A DNA stretch of 64,000 bases from Prochlorococcus marinus XMU1406. GTDB lineage: Bacteria; Cyanobacteriota; Cyanobacteriia; PCC-6307; Cyanobiaceae. Made by a program: the position numbers and the translations under genes. How positions within the stretch are numbered: position 1 is the stretch's first letter; each line of letters opens with the position of its first letter. The notes under the pieces are model-generated. The model did no database searches, was not told the origin of the DNA, and saw only the letters and a list, made by a program, of their open reading frames with translations. Positions 27,712 to 36,793 of this stretch are shown here, in pieces. The stretch is from NCBI RefSeq assembly GCF_017696055.1, contig NZ_JAAORG010000001.1, positions 186,001 to 250,000 of the forward strand, given 5' to 3'.

Positions 27712-28713
27712 ATGAATTCGATTATTCGTCCAAGAAGATTAAGAAGGTCTGAGGCAATTAGAGAAATGGTAAGAGAAAACCATCTAAAAGCTTCGGACTT
27801 TATATATCCATTATTTATTCATGAAAAAGATTTTAAAGAGGAAATTTCGGCAATGCCAGGAACTTTTAGATGGGATATAAATGGCTTAATCAAGGAAGTT
27901 ACTAGGGCATGGGAATTGGGAATAAGGTGTGTGGTTCTTTTCCCAAAAATCAACGATAGCTTAAAGACTGAAGATGGTGCAGAGTGTTTTAATGAAAAAG
28001 GTTTAATACCTAGAGCTATTCGAATATTAAAAAAAGAGATTCCAGAAATGGCAATAATGACAGATGTTGCCTTGGATCCATACTCCTGTGATGGTCATGA
28101 TGGATTAGTTGATGAAACTGGAAAAATATTGAACGATGAAACAATCGAAATTTTGAAAAAACAAGCTTTAACACAAGCTAGTGCAGGAGCAGATTTTATT
28201 GGCCCTAGTGACATGATGGATGGGAGAGTTGGAGCAATTAGAAATGCTCTTGATAGTCAAGGATTTTGTGATGTAGGTATTATTAGTTACACAGCAAAAT
28301 ATTCATCTGCTTATTATGGTCCGTTTAGAACTGCTTTAGATTCAGCTCCAAGAGAAAATAGTAAGAAAATAATTCCAGATAATAAGTCTACATATCAAAT
28401 GGACCCTGCAAATTCAAAAGAGGCTTTAATTGAATCTGCATTGGATCAATATGAAGGAGCAGATATTTTGATGGTAAAACCTGGAATTTCATATTTAGAT
28501 ATTGTTTATAGACTAAGCACTTTTTCAAATAAACCTATAGCTGCATACAACGTAAGTGGCGAGTATTCCATGGTGAAGTCTGCAGCTATGAAGAACTGGA
28601 TTAATGAAAAAGATATTGTTTTAGAAACATTGCTTAGTTTTAAAAGAGCAGGAGCAAAATTAATACTTACTTATCATGCTTGTGATGCATCTCAATGGTT
28701 GAAGGATACTTAA
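27712..28713 (+). CDS. hemB: Porphobilinogen synthase (5-aminolevulinate dehydratase)
   Basis: HemB joins two 5-aminolevulinates into porphobilinogen, feeding chlorophyll, heme and cobalamin. It has 333 residues, normal length. RPRRLRRSEAIREMV near the start and SYTAKYSSAYYGPFR and LMVKPGISYLDI at the catalytic lysines are all present. The metal region DVALDPYSCDGHDG has Asp where zinc-type enzymes have Cys, indicating the magnesium-type enzyme. It is divergent from bicA across a 223-bp gap. Confidence 0.97.
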   Translation: MNSIIRPRRLRRSEAIREMVRENHLKASDFIYPLFIHEKDFKEEISAMPGTFRWDINGLIKEVTRAWELGIRCVVLFPKINDSLKTEDGAECFNEKGLIPRAIRILKKEIPEMAIMTDVALDPYSCDGHDGLVDETGKILNDETIEILKKQALTQASAGADFIGPSDMMDGRVGAIRNALDSQGFCDVGIISYTAKYSSAYYGPFRTALDSAPRENSKKIIPDNKSTYQMDPANSKEALIESALDQYEGADILMVKPGISYLDIVYRLSTFSNKPIAAYNVSGEYSMVKSAAMKNWINEKDIVLETLLSFKRAGAKLILTYHACDASQWLKDT

Positions 28714-28775
28714 AAACTCATTATTAACAAAAATTTGGTTTATTCTTAGATTAATAATAAATTCATGTCTTTGTT

Positions 28776-29162
28776 TTGAAGTTTTCACAAGGAGTAAATA
28801 GGATTGGTCACATCGCACTAAGAGTAGAGAATCTCGAAAGGGCGAAATCTTTTTATATTAAATTGGGTATGAACTTGGTTTGGGATGATAAAGATTGGTC
28901 TTATTTGGAAGCTGGTAAAGGTAAAGATGGACTCGCATTGTTAGGCCCAAGCTATAAAGCTGCAGGACCGCACTTCGCTTTTCATTTTGAAAATAAAAAA
29001 GAAGTCGTAAATATTCAAAATGATTTAAAAAATTCTGGTTTAAAAGTTGGTCCTTTACATGAACATAGAGATGGAACAGCATCCTTTTATATGAAGGATA
29101 CTGAAGGAAACTGGCTCGAGATGCTTTATGTTCCTCCAGAAGGGATTCAATCGAATGTTTGA
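28776..29162 (+). CDS. VOC superfamily protein (glyoxalase I-like)
   Basis: The 128-residue protein opens RIGHIALRVENLERAKSFYIKLGM, the VOC pattern with a first metal-ligand His, and ends DTEGNWLEMLYVPPEG with a C-terminal Glu ligand. A HFAFHFE segment supplies another candidate His. One vicinal-oxygen-chelate module pair is expected. It could be lactoylglutathione lyase or another glyoxalase-like enzyme; the substrate is not shown. The start is TTG at 28776, because the upstream ATG hits a stop at once. Its stop overlaps the mutS2 open frame. Confidence 0.85.
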   Translation: MKFSQGVNRIGHIALRVENLERAKSFYIKLGMNLVWDDKDWSYLEAGKGKDGLALLGPSYKAAGPHFAFHFENKKEVVNIQNDLKNSGLKVGPLHEHRDGTASFYMKDTEGNWLEMLYVPPEGIQSNV

Positions 29163-31588
29163 TTCTTTTTTTTGGTATGCAAGAGAAAACTCATTCTAAA
29201 AAATCATATTCAGAAACAACCTTAGAAGATGAATCTATAACCCTTTTAGAGTGGGATTCACTAAAAACTCATTTAGCCTCATTTGCCTCTACAGAAATGG
29301 GTAAAAGAGCAATTTTAAGTTTTGAAATTCCTTCAGAATACGAATTATCTAAAAGACTTTTGAATGAAACGGTTGAAATAACTGAGCTAGAAAATAATTT
29401 AGATAAATCAATTAGTTTTTCTGGTGTTTTTGATATTAGTCGAAATATTGAAATTTGTTCCAAGGGAGGTGTAATTTTATCTTCTGATTTATTAGAAATA
29501 GCGAAAACAATTGCTGCGGCCAGAAATTTAAAAAAAATCTTATTAGATTTTGAACAAAGGCCCTATATTTCATCATTTATAAAAAATTTAATTGACCATC
29601 AGAATATCGAAACGATTTTTAAAAAAGGAATTGAATCAAATGGAAGGATTTCAGATAATGCTAGTAATGAACTATCTATTCTTAGAAAAGAATTATTATC
29701 TAAGAAACTTGAAAGAAAAATATTAGTTGAGAAATTTATTCAAAAGAATTTAGCTTATTTGCAAGATACTACTATTGGAGACCGATATGGCAGGCCGGTT
29801 TTAGCAGTAAAAGTTAATTATGTAGAAAAATTTAAAGGTATAATTCATGATTCTTCATCTTCAGGAAATACAGTATATTTTGAGCCTGAAAGTGTAGTAA
29901 CTAAAGGTAATAAGATTGCTTCCTTGGAGGCTAGGATCACAGCAGAAGAATTTAAATTACTTAAGAAATGGTCCCAAGTTGTTAGTGATAATTCAGAAAA
30001 TCTTATTGAAATGGCATCTATTTTATTGAAATTAGAAAATGCCCTAACTCGTTCAAGATATTCGAAATGGATTGGAGGCAAAACTCCTACGTTTGAGAAA
30101 AATCCTATTATTTCCTTAATTGGTTTTTCTCATCCGTTATTGATTTGGGAACATAAGAAAAAAGGAGCAGCTCCACCAGTAGCTGTTGATTTTTATATAA
30201 ATAGAAATATTAAGGTTGTAGCTATTACAGGTCCAAATACTGGAGGTAAAACAGCAGCTTTAAAAGGTTTGGGCTTGTCTTTGCTTATGGCTAGAGCAGG
30301 ATTATTGATACCTTCAACTAATAATCCTATTATCCCTTTTTGTCCAAATATATATGTGGATATAGGAGATAATCAATCATTAGAAGAAAATTTATCTACC
30401 TTCAGTGGGCATATATCTCGCATAAAAGAGATATTAGATTCACTTGATTATAAGAAAGGATTATCAGTTGTTTTGCTAGATGAGATTGGATCTGGCACAG
30501 ATCCTCTTGAAGGAAGTGCTCTTGCGATGGCTTTATTAAAAGAATTTGCAAATAAATCTGATATCACTTTTGCAACTACACATTATGGAGATGTTAAGGC
30601 TTTAAAATATAACGACTCAAGATTTGAAAACGTATCAGTTGCCTTTGATGAGGATTCTTTGAAGCCAAAATATATACTCAACTGGGGTATTCCAGGGAGA
30701 AGTAATGCTTTGTCAATTTCAAAGAGAATTGGTCTCGATGAAAGCATACTCAATGAAGCTGCAAATTATCTAAAGCCAAAAGAAGTTGACAATATTAACA
30801 GTATTATTAAAGGACTTGAGCAAGAGAAGATTAAACAACAAAATTCTGCAGAAGCTGCTGCAGAATTGATTGCAAGGACTGAAATATTACATGATGAACT
30901 GAAGAAAAATTATGAATATCAAAAAATAAATGCTGAAAAAATCCAGGAAATTGAAAGGTCTAAATTATCAAAACATATTGTAGCCGCTAAAAAAGAGGTG
31001 ATAGATTTGATTAAAAAATTAAGAGATAAAAATGTTAATGGAGAGGATACGAGAATTATTGGAAAAAGATTAAAGGAAATTGAAACTGAACATTTAACCC
31101 AAAAAAAATCTGAAAAGTCAATATCTTGGAACCCTCAGGTAGGTGATTTTGTAAAAATTAAAAGTCTAAATAGTACGGGACAAATTGTAGATTTAGATAA
31201 AAAAGGTGGTTTTTATGAAATTAAATGTGGTTCATTCAGAAGCACATTATCTGTAAATGACTTTGAAGGTATTAATGGAGAAAAGCCTAATTTCAAAAGG
31301 TCAAAAATTGAGATCAATTCTACAAGAGAAGATTTTTCTTTTTCTAAAATTAGAACGAGTAAAAATACAATTGACGTAAGAGGGTTAAGAGTTCATGAAG
31401 CCGAAATAATTATTGAGGAGAAAATAAGAAAATTTCATGGACCGCTATGGATTGTTCATGGAATTGGCACAGGAAAATTAAAAAAAGGACTAAGAAATTG
31501 GTTATCAGGTTTAAATTATGTTGATAAGATTGAAGATGCAGCCAACAACGAGGGTGGCCCTGGTTGCAGTATTGCGTGGATAAAATAA
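29159..31588 (+). CDS. mutS2: Endonuclease MutS2 / RqcU-type ATPase
   Basis: MutS2 is a MutS-like ATPase with nuclease; in other bacteria it limits recombination or rescues collided ribosomes. It has 809 residues. The ATPase shows the Walker A ITGPNTGGKTAALKGLGL, the Walker B VVLLDEIGSGTDP and THYGDVKAL. A long charged coiled coil follows (about 510-640), then a C-terminal Smr domain with IDVRGLRVHEAE and WIVHGIGTGKLKKGLRNWL. Two starts are possible: TTG at 29159, overlapping the VOC stop, or ATG at 29177. Confidence 0.93.
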   Translation: MILFFGMQEKTHSKKSYSETTLEDESITLLEWDSLKTHLASFASTEMGKRAILSFEIPSEYELSKRLLNETVEITELENNLDKSISFSGVFDISRNIEICSKGGVILSSDLLEIAKTIAAARNLKKILLDFEQRPYISSFIKNLIDHQNIETIFKKGIESNGRISDNASNELSILRKELLSKKLERKILVEKFIQKNLAYLQDTTIGDRYGRPVLAVKVNYVEKFKGIIHDSSSSGNTVYFEPESVVTKGNKIASLEARITAEEFKLLKKWSQVVSDNSENLIEMASILLKLENALTRSRYSKWIGGKTPTFEKNPIISLIGFSHPLLIWEHKKKGAAPPVAVDFYINRNIKVVAITGPNTGGKTAALKGLGLSLLMARAGLLIPSTNNPIIPFCPNIYVDIGDNQSLEENLSTFSGHISRIKEILDSLDYKKGLSVVLLDEIGSGTDPLEGSALAMALLKEFANKSDITFATTHYGDVKALKYNDSRFENVSVAFDEDSLKPKYILNWGIPGRSNALSISKRIGLDESILNEAANYLKPKEVDNINSIIKGLEQEKIKQQNSAEAAAELIARTEILHDELKKNYEYQKINAEKIQEIERSKLSKHIVAAKKEVIDLIKKLRDKNVNGEDTRIIGKRLKEIETEHLTQKKSEKSISWNPQVGDFVKIKSLNSTGQIVDLDKKGGFYEIKCGSFRSTLSVNDFEGINGEKPNFKRSKIEINSTREDFSFSKIRTSKNTIDVRGLRVHEAEIIIEEKIRKFHGPLWIVHGIGTGKLKKGLRNWLSGLNYVDKIEDAANNEGGPGCSIAWIK

Positions 31589-31629
31589 AATTTAAAATAC
31601 CTAGAAAACAATTTAATAAGCGTAATTAA

Positions 31630-32613
31630 GTGCAATTTATTGATCAAGCCAACATTATTCTTAAAGCTGGAAAAGGTGGAAATGGAATAGTTTCATTTAG
31701 AAGAGAAAAATTCGTTCCTGCTGGAGGACCTTCGGGGGGAAATGGTGGAAGAGGGGGTTCAGTTATTTTGATGGCTGATAATAATCTTCAAACATTATTA
31801 GATTTCAAATTCAAACGTGAAATAATTGCTGAAGATGGATGCAAAGGAGGTCCTAACAAGAGATCAGGTGCTTCAGGTGAGGATACAATCCTTAAAGTAC
31901 CCTGCGGTACAGAAATAAGGGATATTAAAACCGGTATTATTTTAGGAGACTTAACTAAAGATAAACAGAATTTAATTATTGCCATTGGAGGAAGAGGTGG
32001 ACATGGTAATGCTTACTATTTAAGTAATCAAAATAGAGCTCCAGAATCATTCACTGAAGGAAAAGATGGTGAGATATGGGAGGTTCAATTAGAACTAAAA
32101 CTTCTTGCAGAGGTTGGGATTATAGGCCTTCCAAATGCTGGGAAAAGTACCTTGATTTCTGTTGTGTCATCTGCCCGTCCAAAAATCGCAAATTATCCTT
32201 TCACAACTCTAATACCTAACTTAGGTGTAGTAAGAAAAATGGATGGGAATGGTTGCCTTTTTGCGGATATTCCTGGATTAATATCAGGGGCAGCTGATGG
32301 AGTAGGTTTAGGCCATGATTTTTTAAGGCACATCCAAAGAACGAAGATACTTGTTCATTTAATTGATGCAATAGCAGAAAATCCTTTACATGATTTTGAG
32401 ATTATTGAGCAGGAATTAAAAAAATATGGAAAAGGTCTTTTAGAGAAAGAGAGGATAATAGTTTTGAATAAAATGGAGCTTGTAGATGATGATTATTTGA
32501 AAATAATTAAAAAAAAGTTAGAAGATTTATCTAAAAAGAAAGTTTTAGTTATTTCTTCATCTTTAAAAAAAGGTTTATCTTCACTGCTTTCTGAAGTATG
32601 GAAAAGGATCTAA
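31630..32613 (+). CDS. obg: Obg-family GTPase CgtA/ObgE
   Basis: A GTPase for 50S assembly and growth control. It has 327 residues. The glycine-rich Obg fold ([29 protein letters not shown]) covers about residues 10-155. The G domain follows with G1 [12 protein letters not shown]2 [11 protein letters not shown]3 DIPGLI and NKME at G4. No long C-terminal OCT domain is present, as in many cyanobacteria. The start is GTG at 31630, 42 bp after mutS2, so co-transcription is likely. Confidence 0.95.
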   Translation: MQFIDQANIILKAGKGGNGIVSFRREKFVPAGGPSGGNGGRGGSVILMADNNLQTLLDFKFKREIIAEDGCKGGPNKRSGASGEDTILKVPCGTEIRDIKTGIILGDLTKDKQNLIIAIGGRGGHGNAYYLSNQNRAPESFTEGKDGEIWEVQLELKLLAEVGIIGLPNAGKSTLISVVSSARPKIANYPFTTLIPNLGVVRKMDGNGCLFADIPGLISGAADGVGLGHDFLRHIQRTKILVHLIDAIAENPLHDFEIIEQELKKYGKGLLEKERIIVLNKMELVDDDYLKIIKKKLEDLSKKKVLVISSSLKKGLSSLLSEVWKRI

Positions 32614-32698
32614 CTTGAATTTAAAATTTTTTTGTAAAAAAAACACTTGATTTAATAATGAAAATTAGTCATAAATAAGATACTTCTTTAAACACAAT

Positions 32699-32881
32699 AT
32701 GAATTTCTATACTTGCTTTGACCAACAAGGAAAAATAATAGCTAGATGTCAAACCATCCAAGATATTGAGGTTTTGAAGAAAATGGGAAGACCAATTGTA
32801 GAAGTCAAGGAAATGAAAAATGAAGAGTCGGTTGTATGTTCACTTACAGGAAGTCCATCTGACTTTAATAGAGATTACTAA
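32699..32881 (+). CDS. Small conserved hypothetical protein (60 aa)
   Basis: I cannot assign a family. The protein reads like a real small gene: MNFYTCFDQQGKIIARCQTI at the start, then a helix-like IEVLKKMGRPIVEVKEM and a conserved-looking CSLTGSPSDF. Three cysteines are present and there is no membrane segment. It ends just before a bidirectional terminator and is convergent with the CP12 gene. It is probably cytosolic; function unknown. Confidence 0.65.
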   Translation: MNFYTCFDQQGKIIARCQTIQDIEVLKKMGRPIVEVKEMKNEESVVCSLTGSPSDFNRDY

Positions 32882-32895
32882 TAGAATTAATAAAT

Positions 32896-32925
32896 AAAAA
32901 AAAGGGCTTTTAGAGCCCCTTTTTA
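32896..32925. terminator. Bidirectional rho-independent terminator
   Basis: An A-rich run, then a GGGCT stem (32904-32908), a 5-nt loop, AGCCC (32914-32918) and a T run. It sits between two convergent genes and can serve both strands. Confidence 0.85.
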
Positions 32926-32951
32926 TTGTGAATTATCTATCAAAAGAAAAA

Positions 32952-33170
32952 TTAATCATCATAAACAAGACATTCTGGTTCATCCGGGTTGGCATCGCAG
33001 AATAGTTCCAAAGCATTAGGATCATGTTTATCCTCTGGATGATGATCCTTATATTCTTCGAGTTCTTTTAGTTCTTCAGTTAAATGTCTGACCTTTGGAA
33101 GATTGCCCTCTGCTTTGGCAGATTCGATTTCCGATTGATCTTTTTGGATGTGTTCGTCAATGGATTTCAT
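32952..33170 (-). CDS. cp12: CP12 Calvin-cycle regulator, C-terminal cysteine pair only
   Basis: CP12 is a small disordered protein that, when oxidised, bridges GAPDH and phosphoribulokinase and shuts down the Calvin cycle. This one has 72 residues and ends with the hallmark CDANPDEPECLVYDD, giving the C-terminal cysteine pair that docks on GAPDH. The N-terminal cysteine pair and the AWDxVEEL core are missing; the corresponding region is charged (HLTEELKELEEYKDH). This matches the C-only CP12 class known from marine picocyanobacteria. It is the only gene on its transcript up to the shared terminator. Confidence 0.92.
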   Translation of the reverse strand: MKSIDEHIQKDQSEIESAKAEGNLPKVRHLTEELKELEEYKDHHPEDKHDPNALELFCDANPDEPECLVYDD

Positions 33171-33297
33171 TTTAAGCTTTTCGTACTTTAGTAGACATAC
33201 ATAACATAGTTAATTTCAATTAAAATTGCATTATCTATGAACTAAATAAGTGTTCATTACAACATCATTTTTTTTTCGAAATTGATTTTTGTATTTT

Positions 33298-34242
33298 TTA
33301 GGTCTCTACTTTCAGTATTTCATTTAGCGATGGTAAAACTGGGATTAGTTGATTTGGGTTTAAAGGGAATAAAGCTTTGTAGTAATCTTTTTTCCATTCA
33401 TTGCCATAACAAGTCTTACTAACATTAGTTAATTTAAAGAATTTTAATCTCCATTCAATAATCTTTTCGAAACTTGATAGTTCTTGTTCAGTACATTTGA
33501 AAAGTTTGCTATATATCAATTCCCATCTTATAAGCGTTGGAAAAAGGTAAATATCTGCATAGGTTAACTCTTCTCCAAATATCCAGTCCCCTTTGTTTTT
33601 CTGTAGAAAATTTTCAACTTCATTTATAGCTGCGAAAAGATTTTGACTTGCATTTTCGTAAGCTGACTGGTTTCTGGCGAAACCACATTTATATACGCCA
33701 TCATTAATGCTGTTATTAATTAAATCCAAAAATTTTTGATTACAGTCTTTAATAGTTAATATCTGAATTTTTGATTGAATTTTTATTGAATTGAGTAGTC
33801 TTATAATCTGTGAACTTTCATTAGACAAAATATTTACTTCATCTTTTACAAAACTAATTAAAAGAGGCAATGTCGCTCTAAAAATAATCTTTTTATTAGC
33901 TTTTTTGTAAAGGTCTGAAAGTCTCATGCATCCCTTAAACTTTCTATTGAAAATCCATTCGCCATGTTCAAGATCTGCTTTTAAAAAAATAACTTTAACT
34001 TTTTTAGATAAATGTTTTATTTCTTGGACGAGTAAAGTTCTTTGACACCATGGACAAGAATTCCCTACCAATAAATAAATTTGTCCATTCTCATTATTAA
34101 TATCGTATTCACTATCAATTGTTATCCCTTTAGGCCTTTTATAGTTACCATATATATCTGATGGTGCGAAGCCATTCATTAATTGGGTCCAAAACCAAAA
34201 CCAGAATTTTCTGGTGGATTTTATAAGGTATTTATTTTGCAT
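33298..34242 (-). CDS. ECM4/GHR-type glutathione S-transferase
   Basis: A 314-residue protein with the glutathionyl-hydroquinone reductase pattern. The thioredoxin-fold active site is SCPWCQRTLL (about residues 62-71) and the hallmark GVYKCGFARNQSAYENA lies in the C-terminal half. Classic GHR enzymes have CPWAxR; here the fourth position is Cys, giving a CxxC pair. It probably removes glutathione from glutathionylated quinones or reduces mixed disulfides. It is divergent from the aspartoacylase-like gene with only 23 bp between, so the promoters must overlap coding sequence. Confidence 0.85.
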   Translation of the reverse strand: MQNKYLIKSTRKFWFWFWTQLMNGFAPSDIYGNYKRPKGITIDSEYDINNENGQIYLLVGNSCPWCQRTLLVQEIKHLSKKVKVIFLKADLEHGEWIFNRKFKGCMRLSDLYKKANKKIIFRATLPLLISFVKDEVNILSNESSQIIRLLNSIKIQSKIQILTIKDCNQKFLDLINNSINDGVYKCGFARNQSAYENASQNLFAAINEVENFLQKNKGDWIFGEELTYADIYLFPTLIRWELIYSKLFKCTEQELSSFEKIIEWRLKFFKLTNVSKTCYGNEWKKDYYKALFPLNPNQLIPVLPSLNEILKVET

Positions 34243-34265
34243 AAAATTTTATTTTTAATGAAAAA

Positions 34266-35171
34266 ATGACTGTTCAAAGAATACTTATCATTTCAGGCAC
34301 TCATGGGAATGAAATTAATCCTGTTTGGGCGGTTAAGAAATTTAATAGAGAGGAAAATAGTTTAAATCATGGTATCAAGTATGAGTACATCATAGGAAAT
34401 CCAGTTGCCTATCAAAAAGGTTATAGATATATAGATGAAGATTTAAATAGATCTTTCAAAAAAATTAAAAATCATGATCAAGACAATAATAGTGTTTATG
34501 AAATTAATAGAGCTAATTTTTTAGTCGATCAATTTGGAATCCATGGATCTAAGCCGTGTCAAATTGCAATTGATTTGCATACTACTACTGCAAATATGGG
34601 AACAAGCATTGTTTTATATGGGAGGAGATTCAAAGATTTTTGTTTAGCTGCATTACTACAGAACAAATTTGGATTGCCTATTTATTTGCACGAAAAAGAC
34701 AAAGCTCAAACAGGCTTTCTTGTAGAAGCTTGGCCATGTGGTTTAGTTATTGAAATAGGAGCTGTCGCACAAAATTTTTATGATCCAACAATCATTGATA
34801 GATTCTTAATAATTATTAGATCTTTAAGGGAAGAGATAGATAAATTAAAAAACAACCTCATAGAACTTCCAAAGGAATTGGTTGTTCATGTTCATCAAGG
34901 GAGTATAGATTATCCAAGAGATGAAAAAGGATATATTGATGGCCTAATACATCCTGAAAGAATAAACCAAGATTGGAAAATGATTAAAAAAGGAGATCCA
35001 TTATTTCTTGATAGCCAAGGAATAATTCATAAATATGATGGAGAAGAATCGATTTGGCCTGTTTTTATTGGTGAAGTCGCCTATAAGGAAAAAAAAATTG
35101 CGATGAGCTACACGAAGAAAGAAGTGATTTGTTCCAAAAAACAATGGGTTTATGAGTTTGAAAGTCTTTAA
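34266..35171 (+). CDS. Aspartoacylase-like zinc deacylase (AspA/AstE family)
   Basis: A 301-residue zinc amidohydrolase of the succinylglutamate desuccinylase/aspartoacylase family. The zinc ligands fit ISGTHGNEINP (HxxE, about residues 13-16) and the later IDLHTTTANMG His. Other family elements are DLNRSF and AWPCGLVIEIGAVAQ. Aspartoacylase hydrolyses N-acetylaspartate; that substrate is unproven in cyanobacteria, and another N-acyl amino acid is possible. It lies upstream of a small opposite-strand gene and psbA. Confidence 0.85.
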   Translation: MTVQRILIISGTHGNEINPVWAVKKFNREENSLNHGIKYEYIIGNPVAYQKGYRYIDEDLNRSFKKIKNHDQDNNSVYEINRANFLVDQFGIHGSKPCQIAIDLHTTTANMGTSIVLYGRRFKDFCLAALLQNKFGLPIYLHEKDKAQTGFLVEAWPCGLVIEIGAVAQNFYDPTIIDRFLIIIRSLREEIDKLKNNLIELPKELVVHVHQGSIDYPRDEKGYIDGLIHPERINQDWKMIKKGDPLFLDSQGIIHKYDGEESIWPVFIGEVAYKEKKIAMSYTKKEVICSKKQWVYEFESL

Positions 35172-35287
35172 ATTAAGAAACCGGAACAATAAATTGTTGA
35201 AAACTAATAAGGATTTTTTATTTAAAAGATAAGTTTATTTAATATTTAATGCTTTTATTTTTTTGCTAAGTCTCAATCCTTAAAACC

Positions 35288-35416
35288 TTAAATTCTTTCG
35301 CTCCAATAAATAAAAGCTCCAAAAGCCTCTAATTGCAGTCTTCTTTGCTTAGCCTCTCTTAAGGAAACCACCTCTTTCGATCTTTTTCCGTTAAGAAGCC
35401 ATTCGATTATTACCAA
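35288..35416 (-). CDS. Small basic protein (42 aa) upstream of psbA
   Basis: This short frame starts with TTG at 35416. A GAGG sequence sits 7-10 bases before it, which is a good ribosome site, and an in-frame TGA just upstream fixes the start. The peptide begins MVIIEWLLNGKRSKEVVSL and continues REAKQRRLQLEAFGAFIYW, with a basic helix-like middle and aromatic ends. The codon pattern reads like a gene, not noise. I do not recognise a family. It occupies much of the 432-bp gap between the aspartoacylase-like gene and psbA, opposite in strand to both. Confidence 0.6.
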   Translation of the reverse strand: MVIIEWLLNGKRSKEVVSLREAKQRRLQLEAFGAFIYWSERI

Positions 35417-35530
35417 GTTAAATCCTCAATAACAAAGAAAATATTAAGACATGGAGGTTCTTTTCTTTGATATTCCAAAAAATAAGTTTACTTAAAGAAA
35501 AAAAATTACACATTTTTAGCGATTTTGGTC

Positions 35531-35603
35531 TAAAATCTTCGAAGCGGAATATATTTCCGTTTTTATTTACACGTCTCACATTAGAGACATACTTTACGAA
35601 CTC
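35531..35603 (+). promoter_or_regulatory. psbA promoter -10 and structured 5' leader (candidate)
   Basis: TAAAAT at 35531-35536 is a plausible -10 box. Downstream are two small hairpins: CGGAA/TTCCG (35545-35559) followed by T-rich sequence, and GTCTC/GAGAC (35573-35588), the latter 15 bp before the psbA ATG. The start of transcription near 35543 is inferred. Confidence 0.5.
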
Positions 35604-36686
35604 ATGACAACTATTCAGCAGCAGCGTTCTTCGCTGTTAAAAGGTTGGCCACAGTTTTGTGAGTGGGTAACATCAACTAACAACAGAATTTATGTTGGTT
35701 GGTTCGGCGTCTTAATGATTCCATGCCTACTTGCAGCAGCGGCTTGCTTCATCGTTGCATTCATCGCAGCACCACCAGTAGACATTGATGGAATTAGAGA
35801 GCCAGTTGCTGGTTCATTCCTATATGGAAACAACATCATCTCAGGTGCAGTTGTTCCTTCATCTAACGCTATTGGTCTACACTTCTACCCAATTTGGGAA
35901 GCAGCTACTGTAGATGAGTGGTTATACAACGGTGGTCCTTACCAGCTTGTAATTTTCCACTTCCTAATTGGTATCTCAGCATACATGGGAAGACAGTGGG
36001 AGCTTTCATACCGTTTAGGTATGCGTCCATGGATCTGTGTTGCATACTCTGCACCAGTTTCAGCAGCTTTCGCAGTATTCCTTGTATACCCATTCGGTCA
36101 AGGTTCATTCTCTGACGGAATGCCTCTAGGTATCTCTGGAACATTCAACTTCATGTTTGTTTTCCAGGCAGAGCACAACATTCTTATGCACCCATTCCAT
36201 ATGGCTGGTGTTGCTGGTATGTTCGGAGGATCATTATTCTCAGCTATGCACGGTTCACTTGTTACTTCATCTCTAATCAGAGAAACAACTGAGACAGAAT
36301 CTCAGAACTACGGTTACAAGTTTGGACAAGAAGAAGAAACATATAACATCGTTGCAGCTCATGGCTACTTCGGTCGTTTGATCTTCCAATATGCAAGTTT
36401 CAACAACAGCAGAAGTCTTCACTTCTTCCTAGCTGTATTCCCAGTTGTTTGTGTATGGTTAACTTCAATGGGTATCTGCACAATGGCATTCAACCTTAAC
36501 GGTTTCAACTTCAACCAGTCAGTTGTTGATGCAAACGGTAAGATTGTTCCTACATGGGGTGACGTTCTTAACAGAGCAAACCTAGGTATGGAAGTAATGC
36601 ACGAGCGTAACGCTCACAACTTCCCACTTGATCTAGCAGCAGCTGAGTCTACAACAGTAGCTCTTTCAGCTCCAGCTATCGGTTAA
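35604..36686 (+). CDS. psbA: Photosystem II D1 protein
   Basis: The D1 reaction-centre subunit of photosystem II, an integral thylakoid protein with five helices that carries chlorophyll, QB and Mn-cluster ligands. It has 360 residues. [70 protein letters not shown]-type segments and [13 protein letters not shown] are all present. The residue equivalent to position 130 is Gln (residue 131 here), the D1:1-like state. The C-terminal tail after DLAA is the processing extension. The gene uses many C-ending codons (ttc, aac, cac), unlike its AT-rich neighbours, as expected for a very highly expressed gene. Confidence 0.99.
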   Translation: MTTIQQQRSSLLKGWPQFCEWVTSTNNRIYVGWFGVLMIPCLLAAAACFIVAFIAAPPVDIDGIREPVAGSFLYGNNIISGAVVPSSNAIGLHFYPIWEAATVDEWLYNGGPYQLVIFHFLIGISAYMGRQWELSYRLGMRPWICVAYSAPVSAAFAVFLVYPFGQGSFSDGMPLGISGTFNFMFVFQAEHNILMHPFHMAGVAGMFGGSLFSAMHGSLVTSSLIRETTETESQNYGYKFGQEEETYNIVAAHGYFGRLIFQYASFNNSRSLHFFLAVFPVVCVWLTSMGICTMAFNLNGFNFNQSVVDANGKIVPTWGDVLNRANLGMEVMHERNAHNFPLDLAAAESTTVALSAPAIG

Positions 36687-36707
36687 GCTTAAAGTTCTTA
36701 AATTTAC

Positions 36708-36733
36708 AAGCCCCCTTTCGGGGGTTTTTTTTT
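36708..36733 (+). terminator. psbA rho-independent terminator
   Basis: CCCCC (36711-36715), a TTTC loop, GGGGG (36720-36724), then nine Ts. It starts 22 bp after the psbA stop. Confidence 0.95.
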
Positions 36734-36793
36734 GTTTAATTTTCAATTGGTTTCATATAATGTTTATATATAAATAAAACATTTGATATTTCT

